From: Dehalococcoidia bacterium
GTDB lineage: Bacteria; Chloroflexota; Dehalococcoidia; Tepidiformales; Tepidiformaceae
Length of the DNA stretch: 5,401 nt
Assembly: GCA_007126855.1 (NCBI GenBank)
Contig: SLAK01000292.1
Coordinates: 1-5,401 of the forward strand
Direction: 5' to 3'
Below, in pieces: positions 1 through 5,401 of the stretch. The first letter of the stretch is position 1. Every line of letters begins with the position of its first letter. Under the pieces are notes generated by a model, which saw only the letters and a list, made by a program, of their open reading frames with translations, did not search any database and was not told the DNA's origin. The position numbers and the translations under genes were made by a program.

Positions 1-54
1 CAACCGTAGTAATCATCGAATGTCCTTCAGCGTCACAAAGATCACGCAACTTCG

Positions 55-87
55 GTTGACCACGCCCCTATCACCGTTGACCATAAC
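55..87 (+). promoter_or_regulatory. Possible promoter/operator region with paired GTTGACCA repeats
   Basis: The 112-bp leader before the aminotransferase contains GTTGACCA twice, at 55-62 and 76-83, exactly 21 bp apart (about two helical turns). Each copy holds TTGACC, a five-of-six match to a -35 hexamer. CATAAC at 82-87 matches a -10 box at four of six positions, but it lies 20 bp after the first TTGACC, which is longer than ideal. The repeat could be an activator or repressor site, or simply two overlapping -35-like elements. The rest of 1-112 shows no coding signal that I trust. This is a pattern call only. Confidence 0.3.
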
Positions 88-101
88 TCTCACTTCCCCC
101 C

Positions 102-105
102 GAGG
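102..105 (+). promoter_or_regulatory. Ribosome binding site that decides the aminotransferase GTG start
   Basis: GAGG sits seven bases before the GTG at 113. It supports this GTG, which begins the conserved N-terminal sequence MNLRIPGPTP, as the true start. Confidence 0.6.
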
Positions 106-112
106 TTGATCC

Positions 113-1201
113 GTGAACCTTCGTATCCCAGGCCCGACTCCCTGCCCCGATGAGGTGCTGGAAGCGGGCGCCCGCCAGATGTTGAACCACCGTGGCCCGG
201 AATTCGCCCAGGTCCTCCGCACCGTCACCGACGGCCTGAGCTGGGTCTTCCAGACGTCCGACGATATCTACTCCATCTCCGCTTCCGGCACCGGTGGTCT
301 GGAAACCGCGGTCGTCAACACACTCAGCCCCGGCGATAAGGTGCTCTCCGTCTCCATCGGTTCCTTCGGTGACCGCTTCGGCTCCATCGCTGCTGCCTAT
401 GGCGCCGATGTCGAGAAGTACGCCCTCGAGTGGGGCGACGCCGCAGATCCGGCCGAGATCGCCCGCCGCCTCGACGCAAATCCCGGAATCAAGACTGTCC
501 TCGTCACCCACAACGAAACATCCACCGGTGTCACCAACGACCTGGAAACCATTGCCCGCGAAGTCCGCGCGCGCGACCGGCTCATCCTGGTCGACGCCGT
601 CTCCAGCATGAGCTCCATCCCTTGCCCGGTGGAACGCTGGGACCTCGATGTCGTGGTCAGCGGCTCCCAGAAGGGCTGGATGGTCGCCCCCGGCCTGGCC
701 TTCATCTACATGAGCCCGCGCGCCTGGGAGGCCTACGGGAACTCGACCATGCCGAAGTTCTACTTCGACGTGAAGCGCGCCAAAGACTCCCTGGCCAAGG
801 GCCAGAACCCCTGGACGCCCGCCATGGCCGTCTACTTCCAGCTCGAAAAGGCCTTCGAACTCATGCGCGCCGAAGGCCTCGAAGGCATCTTCAGCCGGCA
901 CCAGGCCATCGGAGAATACGCCCGCGAGCGCGTCCGCCAGCTTGGCCTCACCCTTGTGCCCACCGACCCTGCGCGCGCGTCCGATACCGTCACCGCGGTC
1001 TGGTGGCCCGAAGGCGTCGATGGCAAGGCCATCTCGACCCGCGCCCGCGAGGAGTTCGGGGTCGTCCTCGGCGGCGGCCAGGGCAAGCTTCAGGGCAAGA
1101 TCTTCCGCATCGGCCATCTCGGTTTCGTCAGCAAGGAAGATGTCCAGCAAGCCTTCGACGTCGTCGAGCGCCTGCTCGCCGACGCGAAGACCGCCGTCTA
1201 G
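113..1201 (+). CDS. Class V PLP-dependent aminotransferase (serine-pyruvate / alanine-glyoxylate type)
   Basis: The 362-residue product is a cytosolic fold-type I aminotransferase of the SPT/AGT family, full length for that family. It opens with the typical MNLRIPGPTP and NHRGPEF (25-31) segments. The glycine-rich cofactor phosphate loop is ASGTGGLE (57-64) and HNETSTG lies at 133-139. The PLP-pyridine aspartate is Asp161 in LVDAVSS, and the Schiff-base lysine is Lys187 in SGSQKG. A C-terminal RIGHLG motif (332-337) completes the set. Family members move amino groups between serine, alanine, glyoxylate and pyruvate. In some lineages lacking a classical SerC, relatives next to serA are thought to transaminate 3-phosphohydroxypyruvate to phosphoserine. 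With serA next on the same strand, that role is plausible here but not shown by the sequence. It starts at GTG 113, behind GAGG. A terminator follows it, so it is probably transcribed apart from serA. Confidence 0.93.
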   Translation: MNLRIPGPTPCPDEVLEAGARQMLNHRGPEFAQVLRTVTDGLSWVFQTSDDIYSISASGTGGLETAVVNTLSPGDKVLSVSIGSFGDRFGSIAAAYGADVEKYALEWGDAADPAEIARRLDANPGIKTVLVTHNETSTGVTNDLETIAREVRARDRLILVDAVSSMSSIPCPVERWDLDVVVSGSQKGWMVAPGLAFIYMSPRAWEAYGNSTMPKFYFDVKRAKDSLAKGQNPWTPAMAVYFQLEKAFELMRAEGLEGIFSRHQAIGEYARERVRQLGLTLVPTDPARASDTVTAVWWPEGVDGKAISTRAREEFGVVLGGGQGKLQGKIFRIGHLGFVSKEDVQQAFDVVERLLADAKTAV

Positions 1202-1229
1202 CGTCTGCTTGCCGCTGCACTCATCACAG

Positions 1230-1258
1230 CGCGCCCGCCAACCGGTGGGCGCGTTTCT
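1230..1258 (+). terminator. Rho-independent terminator after the aminotransferase
   Basis: CGCGCCCGCC (1230-1239) pairs with GGTGGGCGCG (1244-1253). This gives a ten-pair stem with one G-U pair and an AACC loop, followed directly by TTTCT. It begins 28 bases after the TAG stop at 1199-1201. The T tract is short, so termination may be incomplete. Its position suggests that the aminotransferase and serA are separate transcription units, and that a promoter must lie between 1254 and the serA start. Confidence 0.7.
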
Positions 1259-1299
1259 ATGCAGATTGCATGTACGGATGATTCATGCACAATGCATGA
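1259..1299. promoter_or_regulatory. Putative operator: two ATGCA-N3-TGCAT palindromes
   Basis: There are two perfect inverted repeats of the same form. Site 1 is ATGCAGATTGCAT (1259-1271). Site 2 is TCATGCACAATGCATGA (1283-1299), whose arms extend to seven bases. Both share the core ATGCA-N3-TGCAT, and their centres (1265 and 1291) are 26 bp apart. Four identical half-sites within 41 bp of a GC-rich genome, squeezed between a terminator and a gene that begins with an XRE-type helix-turn-helix, look like a regulator binding site. Thirteen-bp palindromes with short spacers are usual for XRE-family dimers. I saw no other paired copy in the window. Autoregulation by the downstream protein is inference. 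Confidence 0.6.
1267..1293 (+). promoter_or_regulatory. Weak candidate serA promoter inside the palindromes
   Basis: TTGCAT (1267-1272) and CACAAT (1288-1293) resemble -35 and -10 boxes only loosely (three and four of six matches), with a short 15-bp spacer. If used, transcription would begin near 1300, at or beside the ATG at 1301, giving a leaderless message. This would agree with the absence of a Shine-Dalgarno sequence before that ATG. The elements lie within the palindromes, so a bound regulator would block them. The match is poor and the call is speculative. Confidence 0.2.
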
Positions 1300-1300
1300 C

Positions 1301-3070
1301 ATGGACGCCGCCGACTTTGTCGCTGCCCGCACCGAGCTCCGCCTTTCCCAGTCTGCCATGGCTGTGGCCCTCGGCGTCGACCAGGGCACCATTAGCCGCT
1401 GGGAATCCGGCAAGGTCCGCATCCCGGCCGCTATTCAGCTCGCCCTCGAAACCCTCAAGGAGAATGTGCAGCTTATGCCTGGTGAACGCCGCATCCTCGT
1501 CTCCGACCCCATCGCCCCTGAAGGCATCGAGATGCTTCGCCGGGTCGCCGAGGTCGACGTCAAACTTGGCCTCGAACCCGACGAGCTCCTCAAGATCATC
1601 CCCAAATACAAAGCGCTCGTGGTCCGAAGCGAAACAAAGGTCACCCGCCCGATTATCGAAGCCGCCCCCGGCCTCGAGGTCGTCGGCCGCGCTGGTGTCG
1701 GTGTCGACAATATTGACCTCGATGCCGCCACCGAACGCGGCGTCGTCGTCGTCAATGCCCCCCAGGGCAACACCGTCGCCGCCGCCGAACACACCATGGC
1801 CCTCCTGCTCTCGCTCGCGCGCCACATTCCCCAGGCCGATGCGTCTATGCGCGCAGGCAAGTGGGCGCGTAAGGACTACGTCGGCGTCGAAGTCCGTGGC
1901 AAGACACTGGGCGTCGTTGGCCTTGGCCCCATCGGCTCCGAAGTCGCCCGCCGGGGCGCCAGCATGGAAATGGAAGTCCTGGCCGTCGACCCCTTCGTCC
2001 CGGACGAGCGAGCCCGCGCCATTGGCGCCGAACCGGTTACCCTCGATGAGCTCATCGAGCAGTCCGACTTCATCTCCGTCCACGTGCCTCTTACTCCCTC
2101 GACCCGCGGCATGATCGGCTCCGAGGAGTTTGCCCGTATGAAAGACGGCGTTCGTATCTTGAACGTCGCCCGTGGTGGCATCATCGATGAAGCAGCCCTG
2201 GCCGAAGCGGTGAAATCCGGCAAAGTCGCCGGAGCCGCCGTCGACGTCTTCACCGAAGAGCCCATCAAGCCCGCAAACCCCCTCCTCGGCAATCCGCGCA
2301 TCATCCTTACCCCCCACCTGGGTGCTTCCACCGCAGAAGCCCAGGAGCGCGTCGCCATCCACGTCGCCGAACAGATCGTCGACATCTTCTCCGGCAAGCC
2401 TGCCCGCTATGCCGTCAATGCCCCGATGCTCGCCCCCGAAGCCATGCTCGTCGTCGGCCCGTATATGGGCATTGGCGAAAGCCTGGGCGTCATCGCTACC
2501 CAGCTTCTCCGCGGCCGCCTCACCTCCATCGAGATCGACTACTACGGCGAGATCGCCGACCACGACGTCCAGCCGCTCCGGGCCGCTGTCATCCGCGGCC
2601 TGCTCCGGCCCATCAGCGAAGAAAACGTCAACCTGGTCAACGCCAACCACATCGCCCATTCCCGCGGCTGGCGCATCGAAGAGCGCCTCCAGTCCTCCCA
2701 CGAAACCTTCACCAACCTCATCGAGCTCCGCGTCCACACCACGGAAGCCGAAGTCAGCGTCGCCGGCACCGTCCACCACGCCGGCCAGCCCAATATCGTC
2801 GCCATCAACGGGCTCGACGTCGATTTCCTGGTCAGCCCCCACTCCTACCTGCTTGTCTGCGACAACGACGATCGGCCCGGCATGATCGGCGCTATCGGCA
2901 CGCTCCTGGGCACCTTGGACATCAATATCAGCCACATGCAGGTCGGCCGGCGCGAACCCCGCGGCCGCGCCCTCATGCTCCTTGGCGTCGATGAGCACCC
3001 CACCGAAGAGCAGATCGAACAGATCGAGGCCATCGACGGCATCTACAACGTCCGCATGCTCCGCTTCTAA
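1301..3070 (+). CDS. serA: XRE helix-turn-helix fused to D-3-phosphoglycerate dehydrogenase (SerA)
   Basis: SerA oxidises 3-phosphoglycerate to 3-phosphohydroxypyruvate with NAD, the first step of serine synthesis. Numbering from the first in-frame ATG (1259; 603 residues), residues about 20-67 form an XRE-type HTH, with LSQSAMAVALGVDQGTISRW as its core. After only a few residues, Met73 begins a complete SerA. Its NAD loop is GLGPIG (221-226), and the catalytic Arg305, Glu334 and His353 lie in NVARGG, FTEEP and TPHLGAST. An allosteric substrate-binding domain (about 385-525) and a C-terminal ACT domain with DRPGMIG (538-544) follow, as in the long, serine-inhibited M. tuberculosis type. That type is about 530 residues, so the HTH is extra. 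No stop or frame change separates the parts. I prefer the start at 1301 (codon 15, 589 residues), because the ATGs at 1259 and 1292 fall inside the palindromes. A SerA-only product from Met73 (1475) is also possible. Confidence 0.93.
   Translation: MDAADFVAARTELRLSQSAMAVALGVDQGTISRWESGKVRIPAAIQLALETLKENVQLMPGERRILVSDPIAPEGIEMLRRVAEVDVKLGLEPDELLKIIPKYKALVVRSETKVTRPIIEAAPGLEVVGRAGVGVDNIDLDAATERGVVVVNAPQGNTVAAAEHTMALLLSLARHIPQADASMRAGKWARKDYVGVEVRGKTLGVVGLGPIGSEVARRGASMEMEVLAVDPFVPDERARAIGAEPVTLDELIEQSDFISVHVPLTPSTRGMIGSEEFARMKDGVRILNVARGGIIDEAALAEAVKSGKVAGAAVDVFTEEPIKPANPLLGNPRIILTPHLGASTAEAQERVAIHVAEQIVDIFSGKPARYAVNAPMLAPEAMLVVGPYMGIGESLGVIATQLLRGRLTSIEIDYYGEIADHDVQPLRAAVIRGLLRPISEENVNLVNANHIAHSRGWRIEERLQSSHETFTNLIELRVHTTEAEVSVAGTVHHAGQPNIVAINGLDVDFLVSPHSYLLVCDNDDRPGMIGAIGTLLGTLDINISHMQVGRREPRGRALMLLGVDEHPTEEQIEQIEAIDGIYNVRMLRF
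1457..1477 (+). promoter_or_regulatory. Possible internal ribosome binding site and start for SerA alone
   Basis: AAGGAG (1457-1462) is a perfect Shine-Dalgarno core, 12 bases before the in-frame ATG at 1475 (Met73 of the longest frame). Translation from there would give a 531-residue SerA of normal family length, without the HTH. The spacing is somewhat long. AAG-GAG is also simply Lys-Glu at the end of the HTH, so chance is a fair alternative. Confidence 0.35.
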
Positions 3071-3090
3071 CCCGCTATCATGGGGCGCCC

Positions 3091-3948
3091 ATGAGCGCCC
3101 ACCTCTTCCGTGTCATCATCCCCGTCAGCGACATCGACCGGGCCGCTGCGTTCTTCGGGACCGTCTTACAGGCTCCCGGCGAACGCGTCAGTCCCGGTCG
3201 CCATTACTTCGACTGCGAAGGCACCATCCTCGCCTGCTTTGCCCCCCGCGCCGACGGCGACCCGTGGGACGCTTCGCCGAACCCGGACCATGTCTACCTT
3301 GCGGTAGACGACCTGCAAGCGGCGCTCGGTCGTGTGCGCGAAGCCGGCGCCCTGCGAGTGGATGACACGATCGGTGTTCGCCCCTGGGGCGAACGCTCCT
3401 TCTACTGCAAGGACCCCGCCGGCAATCCGCTCTGCTTCGTCCAGCGTGGCACCGAATACACTGGTGGCCCCTTCCCTTACTCCTCAGGGATAGAGTGGGT
3501 TGAACACCAGCCCCGTCCCCACCTTCGGGTGGAAGAACGTCGATTTTTGTGGCATGCGTTCTCCCTTGTCCGCCAGCGCCAGCACGTCTTCCACTCGCAC
3601 CGGGTTCAGCAAGAATGCAACGCCGCCGTCCGCCGCCATCTTCTCCTCGACTTCCGGCACGTCGTGCAGGTACTCCACTACGCCGGCAGCCAGGTCCGCG
3701 TCGCTGATCTCCCACAGCGGGTTGAGCACCGCCAGCCGCAGCAGGTTCGGCGCCACCGCCGCCCACTCCGGGCTGTTCGCGTTCCCCGGCAGGCTCCCGA
3801 AATCGAATCCCTCGTGCGGTGTCAACTGGTGCGCCTTCCCCGGTTCCAGCCCCAGTGCCACAAAGGTGTTCGGACTGGCCTCCAGCGCGCGCCTGAGCGC
3901 CGATTCCTCGCTGTTTGGCAGCTCTGCGATACCGAATACTCGACCTAG
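3091..3948 (+). CDS. VOC / glyoxalase-fold protein; reading frame overruns into the convergent gene
   Basis: Residues 1-125 form a single vicinal-oxygen-chelate domain of two beta-alpha-beta-beta-beta modules. FRVIIPVSDIDRAAAFF (6-22) opens module one, DHVYLAVDDLQAAL (66-79) opens module two, and FYCKDPAGNPLCFVQRGTEY (104-123) is the typical closing strand. His67 is at a common metal-ligand position. The usual final Glu of GNxxE is replaced in GNPLCF, so metal binding and catalysis are uncertain and no substrate can be named. The ATG lies 20 bp after the serA stop, preceded only by a weak GGGG, so co-transcription with serA is likely. Related domains usually end near residue 125-135. Here the frame stays open to 285 residues, but residues from about 132 on are exactly antisense to the DUF1015 gene, Arg/His/Gln-rich and domain-free. 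I trust only about 3091-3480 as conserved coding sequence. Confidence 0.75.
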   Translation: MSAHLFRVIIPVSDIDRAAAFFGTVLQAPGERVSPGRHYFDCEGTILACFAPRADGDPWDASPNPDHVYLAVDDLQAALGRVREAGALRVDDTIGVRPWGERSFYCKDPAGNPLCFVQRGTEYTGGPFPYSSGIEWVEHQPRPHLRVEERRFLWHAFSLVRQRQHVFHSHRVQQECNAAVRRHLLLDFRHVVQVLHYAGSQVRVADLPQRVEHRQPQQVRRHRRPLRAVRVPRQAPEIESLVRCQLVRLPRFQPQCHKGVRTGLQRAPERRFLAVWQLCDTEYST

Positions 3949-4758
3949 CCGTTCCTGCCACTCCTGCGGCACCTGGCGCGGCACCCAGCGATAGATCGGC
4001 CGGATCACCAGCCCCGGGTCGTCCGCCGCCACAATCGCCGTCATCGTGAAGCGCCCCGGGTGGTCGCGCGGCAGCTCGCCTTCCTGCTCCAGCAGGTAGC
4101 GCTTGTAGTTCACCGCTGTCTCGTAACGGTGATGCCCGTCCGCGATGTAGAAAGTCTCTGGCAGCAATGGGGCCAGCGTCCGCAGCGCCGTCCGGTCAGC
4201 TTCCACGACCCATAGCCGGTGGTACTCACCATCGATGGTGGTGGCCTCCGCATCCGGCTCGCGGCCACCCATCACTTCATCCAGGAACTGCCGGAGCTGC
4301 CCGGCGCGGTCCCGCGCGATCATGAACGCCGGGCTGAACTGTGTCCGCGTTGCCTTCAGCAGCTTCAGCCGGTCCTCCTTCGGCCCCGACATGGTGTACT
4401 CGTGCGGCCGTACAGCCCCGTCTTCCCAGGACACCGCCTCAACGCCGGCGAGCAACGCCTTCCGCGCATACTCCTTGCCCTCGTAAGTGAACCGCTGCTC
4501 GTAAACGTACAGCTCGTGATCCTCATCTCGCTTCAGCACGCCCGCGTCCAGCCACTCCTGCAGGCGCCGGGCGACGGCCTCGTAGCGGTCCTCCCCGCCC
4601 TCGGCCAGCTCCAGGTGGATGGCGTTGTAAGGGCTCCGCGCCCGCAGCTCCGCTTCCTGGCGCGGCGATATCACGTCGTAGGGCGGGGCGAGCAGGTCAT
4701 TCAGCGCGCCGGCAGCGTCGCTATAGCGAATGCCACGCAGTGGCAACAATTGCGGCAT
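3484..4758 (-). CDS. DUF1015 family protein (COG4198-like), candidate free-serine kinase
   Basis: The 424-residue soluble protein carries the full DUF1015 signature. APPYDVISP (24-32) and YNAIHLEL (44-51) are near the N terminus, followed by YVYEQRF (84-90). The long conserved block at 117-138 is built around HE, SGPKEDR and LLKATR. ADGHHRYETA lies at 206-215, FLLNPV at 382-387, and MPQKSTFFHPKVGTGLV (402-418) near the C terminus. The DGHHR motif resembles that of ParB/sulfiredoxin-fold serine kinases (SerK, SbnI). As I recall, a DUF1015 member from Thermotoga has been reported to phosphorylate free serine with pyrophosphate, and the family often sits beside serA. Its place here, convergent with the serA-VOC pair, fits that link, but the activity is inferred. 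It starts at ATG 4758 behind a modest AGGG (4768-4771, minus strand) and ends at TGA 3484-3486. No signal peptide or membrane segment is visible. Confidence 0.92.
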   Translation of the reverse strand: MPQLLPLRGIRYSDAAGALNDLLAPPYDVISPRQEAELRARSPYNAIHLELAEGGEDRYEAVARRLQEWLDAGVLKRDEDHELYVYEQRFTYEGKEYARKALLAGVEAVSWEDGAVRPHEYTMSGPKEDRLKLLKATRTQFSPAFMIARDRAGQLRQFLDEVMGGREPDAEATTIDGEYHRLWVVEADRTALRTLAPLLPETFYIADGHHRYETAVNYKRYLLEQEGELPRDHPGRFTMTAIVAADDPGLVIRPIYRWVPRQVPQEWQERLGRVFGIAELPNSEESALRRALEASPNTFVALGLEPGKAHQLTPHEGFDFGSLPGNANSPEWAAVAPNLLRLAVLNPLWEISDADLAAGVVEYLHDVPEVEEKMAADGGVAFLLNPVRVEDVLALADKGERMPQKSTFFHPKVGTGLVFNPLYP

Positions 4759-4759
4759 G

Positions 4760-4781
4760 TGGTCTATCCCTGGTCTATCCC
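4760..4781. repeat. Perfect 11-bp tandem repeat in the divergent gap
   Basis: TGGTCTATCCC occurs twice back to back (4760-4770 and 4771-4781), directly upstream of the DUF1015 start codon. On the DUF1015 strand it reads GGGATAGACCA twice, and the proximal copy supplies that gene's AGGG ribosome-binding element. It may be a regulator site or a small slippage duplication. The rest of the 74-bp gap (4759-4832) between the two divergent genes shows no convincing promoter boxes. Confidence 0.8.
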
Positions 4782-4832
4782 GGAGGTGATCGGAAGCCGC
4801 CCCTCTGCGAACCTAGATGCCCGGGGGTTCCG

Positions 4833-5159
4833 ATGGCTTCGTACTGTGTCTTCTGCAACATTGTAGCCGGGCAGGAGGCTGCCAACGTCCTCTACGAGGA
4901 CGCAGACTACATCGTCATCCAGAACATCCTCCGCTGGGCGCCCGTCATGCTCCTTGCTATGACCAAGGAACACGTCACCCAGGAAGAACTCTGGACAAGC
5001 CATATCGGTAATGTGGGCCGCATCGCCGCGCAGCTCGCGCCAACGCTTTGCCCGCGCGGCTTCCGCTTGCTCTCGAACTTCGGCTACGACGCCATGCAGA
5101 GCCAGGATCACGGCCATCTCCATATCGTCGGCGGTACGCATCTCGGCCCCTACGCCTGA
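4833..5159 (+). CDS. Small HIT-family (histidine triad) protein
   Basis: The product is 108 residues, close to the usual 105-140 for HIT proteins, which hydrolyse or transfer nucleotides from phosphoramidates and dinucleoside polyphosphates. The histidine triad is HGHLHIV (93-99), so His95 is the probable nucleophile. It lies in QSQDHGHLHIVGG, matching the C-terminal HxHxHxx-GG pattern. CVFC (5-8) is the N-terminal CxxC often seen in this family, and LLAMTKEHV (40-48) matches the conserved strand before the helix. I start it at ATG 4833, because MASYCVFCNIV is the typical family beginning and GGGGG lies five bases upstream. The frame also opens earlier at 4740, but that stretch overlaps the DUF1015 start and looks non-coding. 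It ends ten bases inside the convergent RNase PH gene. The substrate cannot be told from sequence. Confidence 0.9.
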   Translation: MASYCVFCNIVAGQEAANVLYEDADYIVIQNILRWAPVMLLAMTKEHVTQEELWTSHIGNVGRIAAQLAPTLCPRGFRLLSNFGYDAMQSQDHGHLHIVGGTHLGPYA

Positions 5160-5401
5160 GACAGCACGCTCTTCTGAGCCTGGAACAGGTGCGACACCCC
5201 GTGCCGCGCCAGGTCCAGCAGCCCATCCAGCGTCTCCCGGCTGAACGGCTTGCCTTCCGCTGTGCCCTGCACTTCTACGAAGTCGTTCGCACCCGTCATC
5301 ACCACGTTGAAGTCGACCTCGGCCGCGAAATCCTCTTCGTAGTTCAGGTCGAGCACATTCAATCCCTGCACCACGCCCACCGACACCGCGGCCACCTGCC
5401 C
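5150..5401 (-). CDS. rph: Ribonuclease PH, C-terminal part (5' end beyond the window)
   Basis: The 83 residues visible are the C-terminal third of RNase PH, the phosphate-dependent 3'-5' exoribonuclease that trims tRNA 3' ends. The order of conserved blocks is diagnostic. VAAVSVGVVQG comes first, then LDLNYEEDFAAEVDFNVVMT with the acidic residues of the catalytic site, then DFVEVQGTAEGKPFSRETLD and a terminal helix with LLDLARHGVSHLFQ. The frame is open to the window edge, so the GTG at 5395 is an internal valine and not a start. It stops at TAG (5150-5152), overlapping the convergent HIT gene by ten bases. Family length is about 240-260 residues, so roughly two thirds lies to the right of this window. 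Confidence 0.95.
   Translation of the reverse strand, partial: GQVAAVSVGVVQGLNVLDLNYEEDFAAEVDFNVVMTGANDFVEVQGTAEGKPFSRETLDGLLDLARHGVSHLFQAQKSVLSQA

Noticed and set aside
47..58. CAAC-TTCG-GTTG mini-hairpin with a stable UUCG loop
   Set aside because: The stem is only four pairs and cannot be extended. There is no T tract or known element around it, so it is likely incidental to the GTTGACCA repeat.
71..1150. A 359-codon minus-strand frame across the aminotransferase
   Set aside because: It shows the same codon-aligned antisense effect and has no domain. The plus-strand gene has every family motif.
942..2114. Plus-strand frame bridging the aminotransferase and serA
   Set aside because: It is Ser/Pro/Arg-rich low-complexity translation typical of an off-frame shadow in GC-rich DNA, and it runs through the terminator and operator region.
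1283..2998. A 571-codon open frame on the minus strand across serA
   Set aside because: It is codon-aligned antisense to serA, where stops arise only opposite rare TTA, CTA or TCA codons. The product is Gly/Asp/Val-rich with no recognisable domain, while the plus strand encodes a textbook SerA.
4740..4832. Upstream extension of the HIT gene to ATG 4740
   Set aside because: It would overlap the DUF1015 start region and add 31 residues with no family similarity. The typical HIT N terminus begins at 4833 behind a G-rich ribosome site.
1..5401. tRNA or rRNA genes, CRISPR arrays, transposases or prophage genes
   Set aside because: None is visible. There are no array-like repeats, no transposase or integrase motifs, and almost all the sequence is accounted for by the six coding regions.

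Overview
The window is a compact, GC-rich stretch of bacterial chromosome. Codons end strongly in G or C, intergenic gaps are short and there are no mobile elements. Protein style, especially the N terminus of the class V aminotransferase, the DUF1015 protein and the M. tuberculosis-type long SerA, resembles Chloroflexota. That placement is a tentative impression, not a search result.

Layout, left to right. Positions 1-112 are a leader with two GTTGACCA direct repeats. 113-1201 (+) is a class V PLP-dependent aminotransferase of the serine-pyruvate/alanine-glyoxylate type, followed by a good intrinsic terminator (1230-1258). Next comes a cluster of four TGCAT/ATGCA half-sites forming two palindromes (1259-1299), and then a long serA frame (to 3070, +) whose N terminus is an XRE-type helix-turn-helix (HTH) fused in frame to a complete phosphoglycerate dehydrogenase. 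A VOC/glyoxalase-fold gene follows 20 bp later (3091, +). Its frame runs on antisense through part of a convergent DUF1015 gene (3484-4758, -). A divergent 74-bp gap with an 11-bp tandem repeat separates DUF1015 from a small HIT-family gene (4833-5159, +). That gene overlaps the tail of an RNase PH gene (5150-5401, -, cut by the window edge) by 10 bp.

The genes from 113 to 4758 look like a serine-metabolism neighbourhood. SerA oxidises 3-phosphoglycerate, and the aminotransferase is a plausible supplier of the next, transamination step. DUF1015 proteins are often found beside serA and carry a DGHHR motif like that of ParB-fold free-serine kinases.

The most interesting feature is the HTH-SerA fusion immediately downstream of paired ATGCA-N3-TGCAT palindromes. 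An attractive but untested reading is a 'trigger enzyme': a serine-sensing metabolic enzyme that binds its own promoter. HIT and RNase PH at the right end look like unrelated housekeeping genes.
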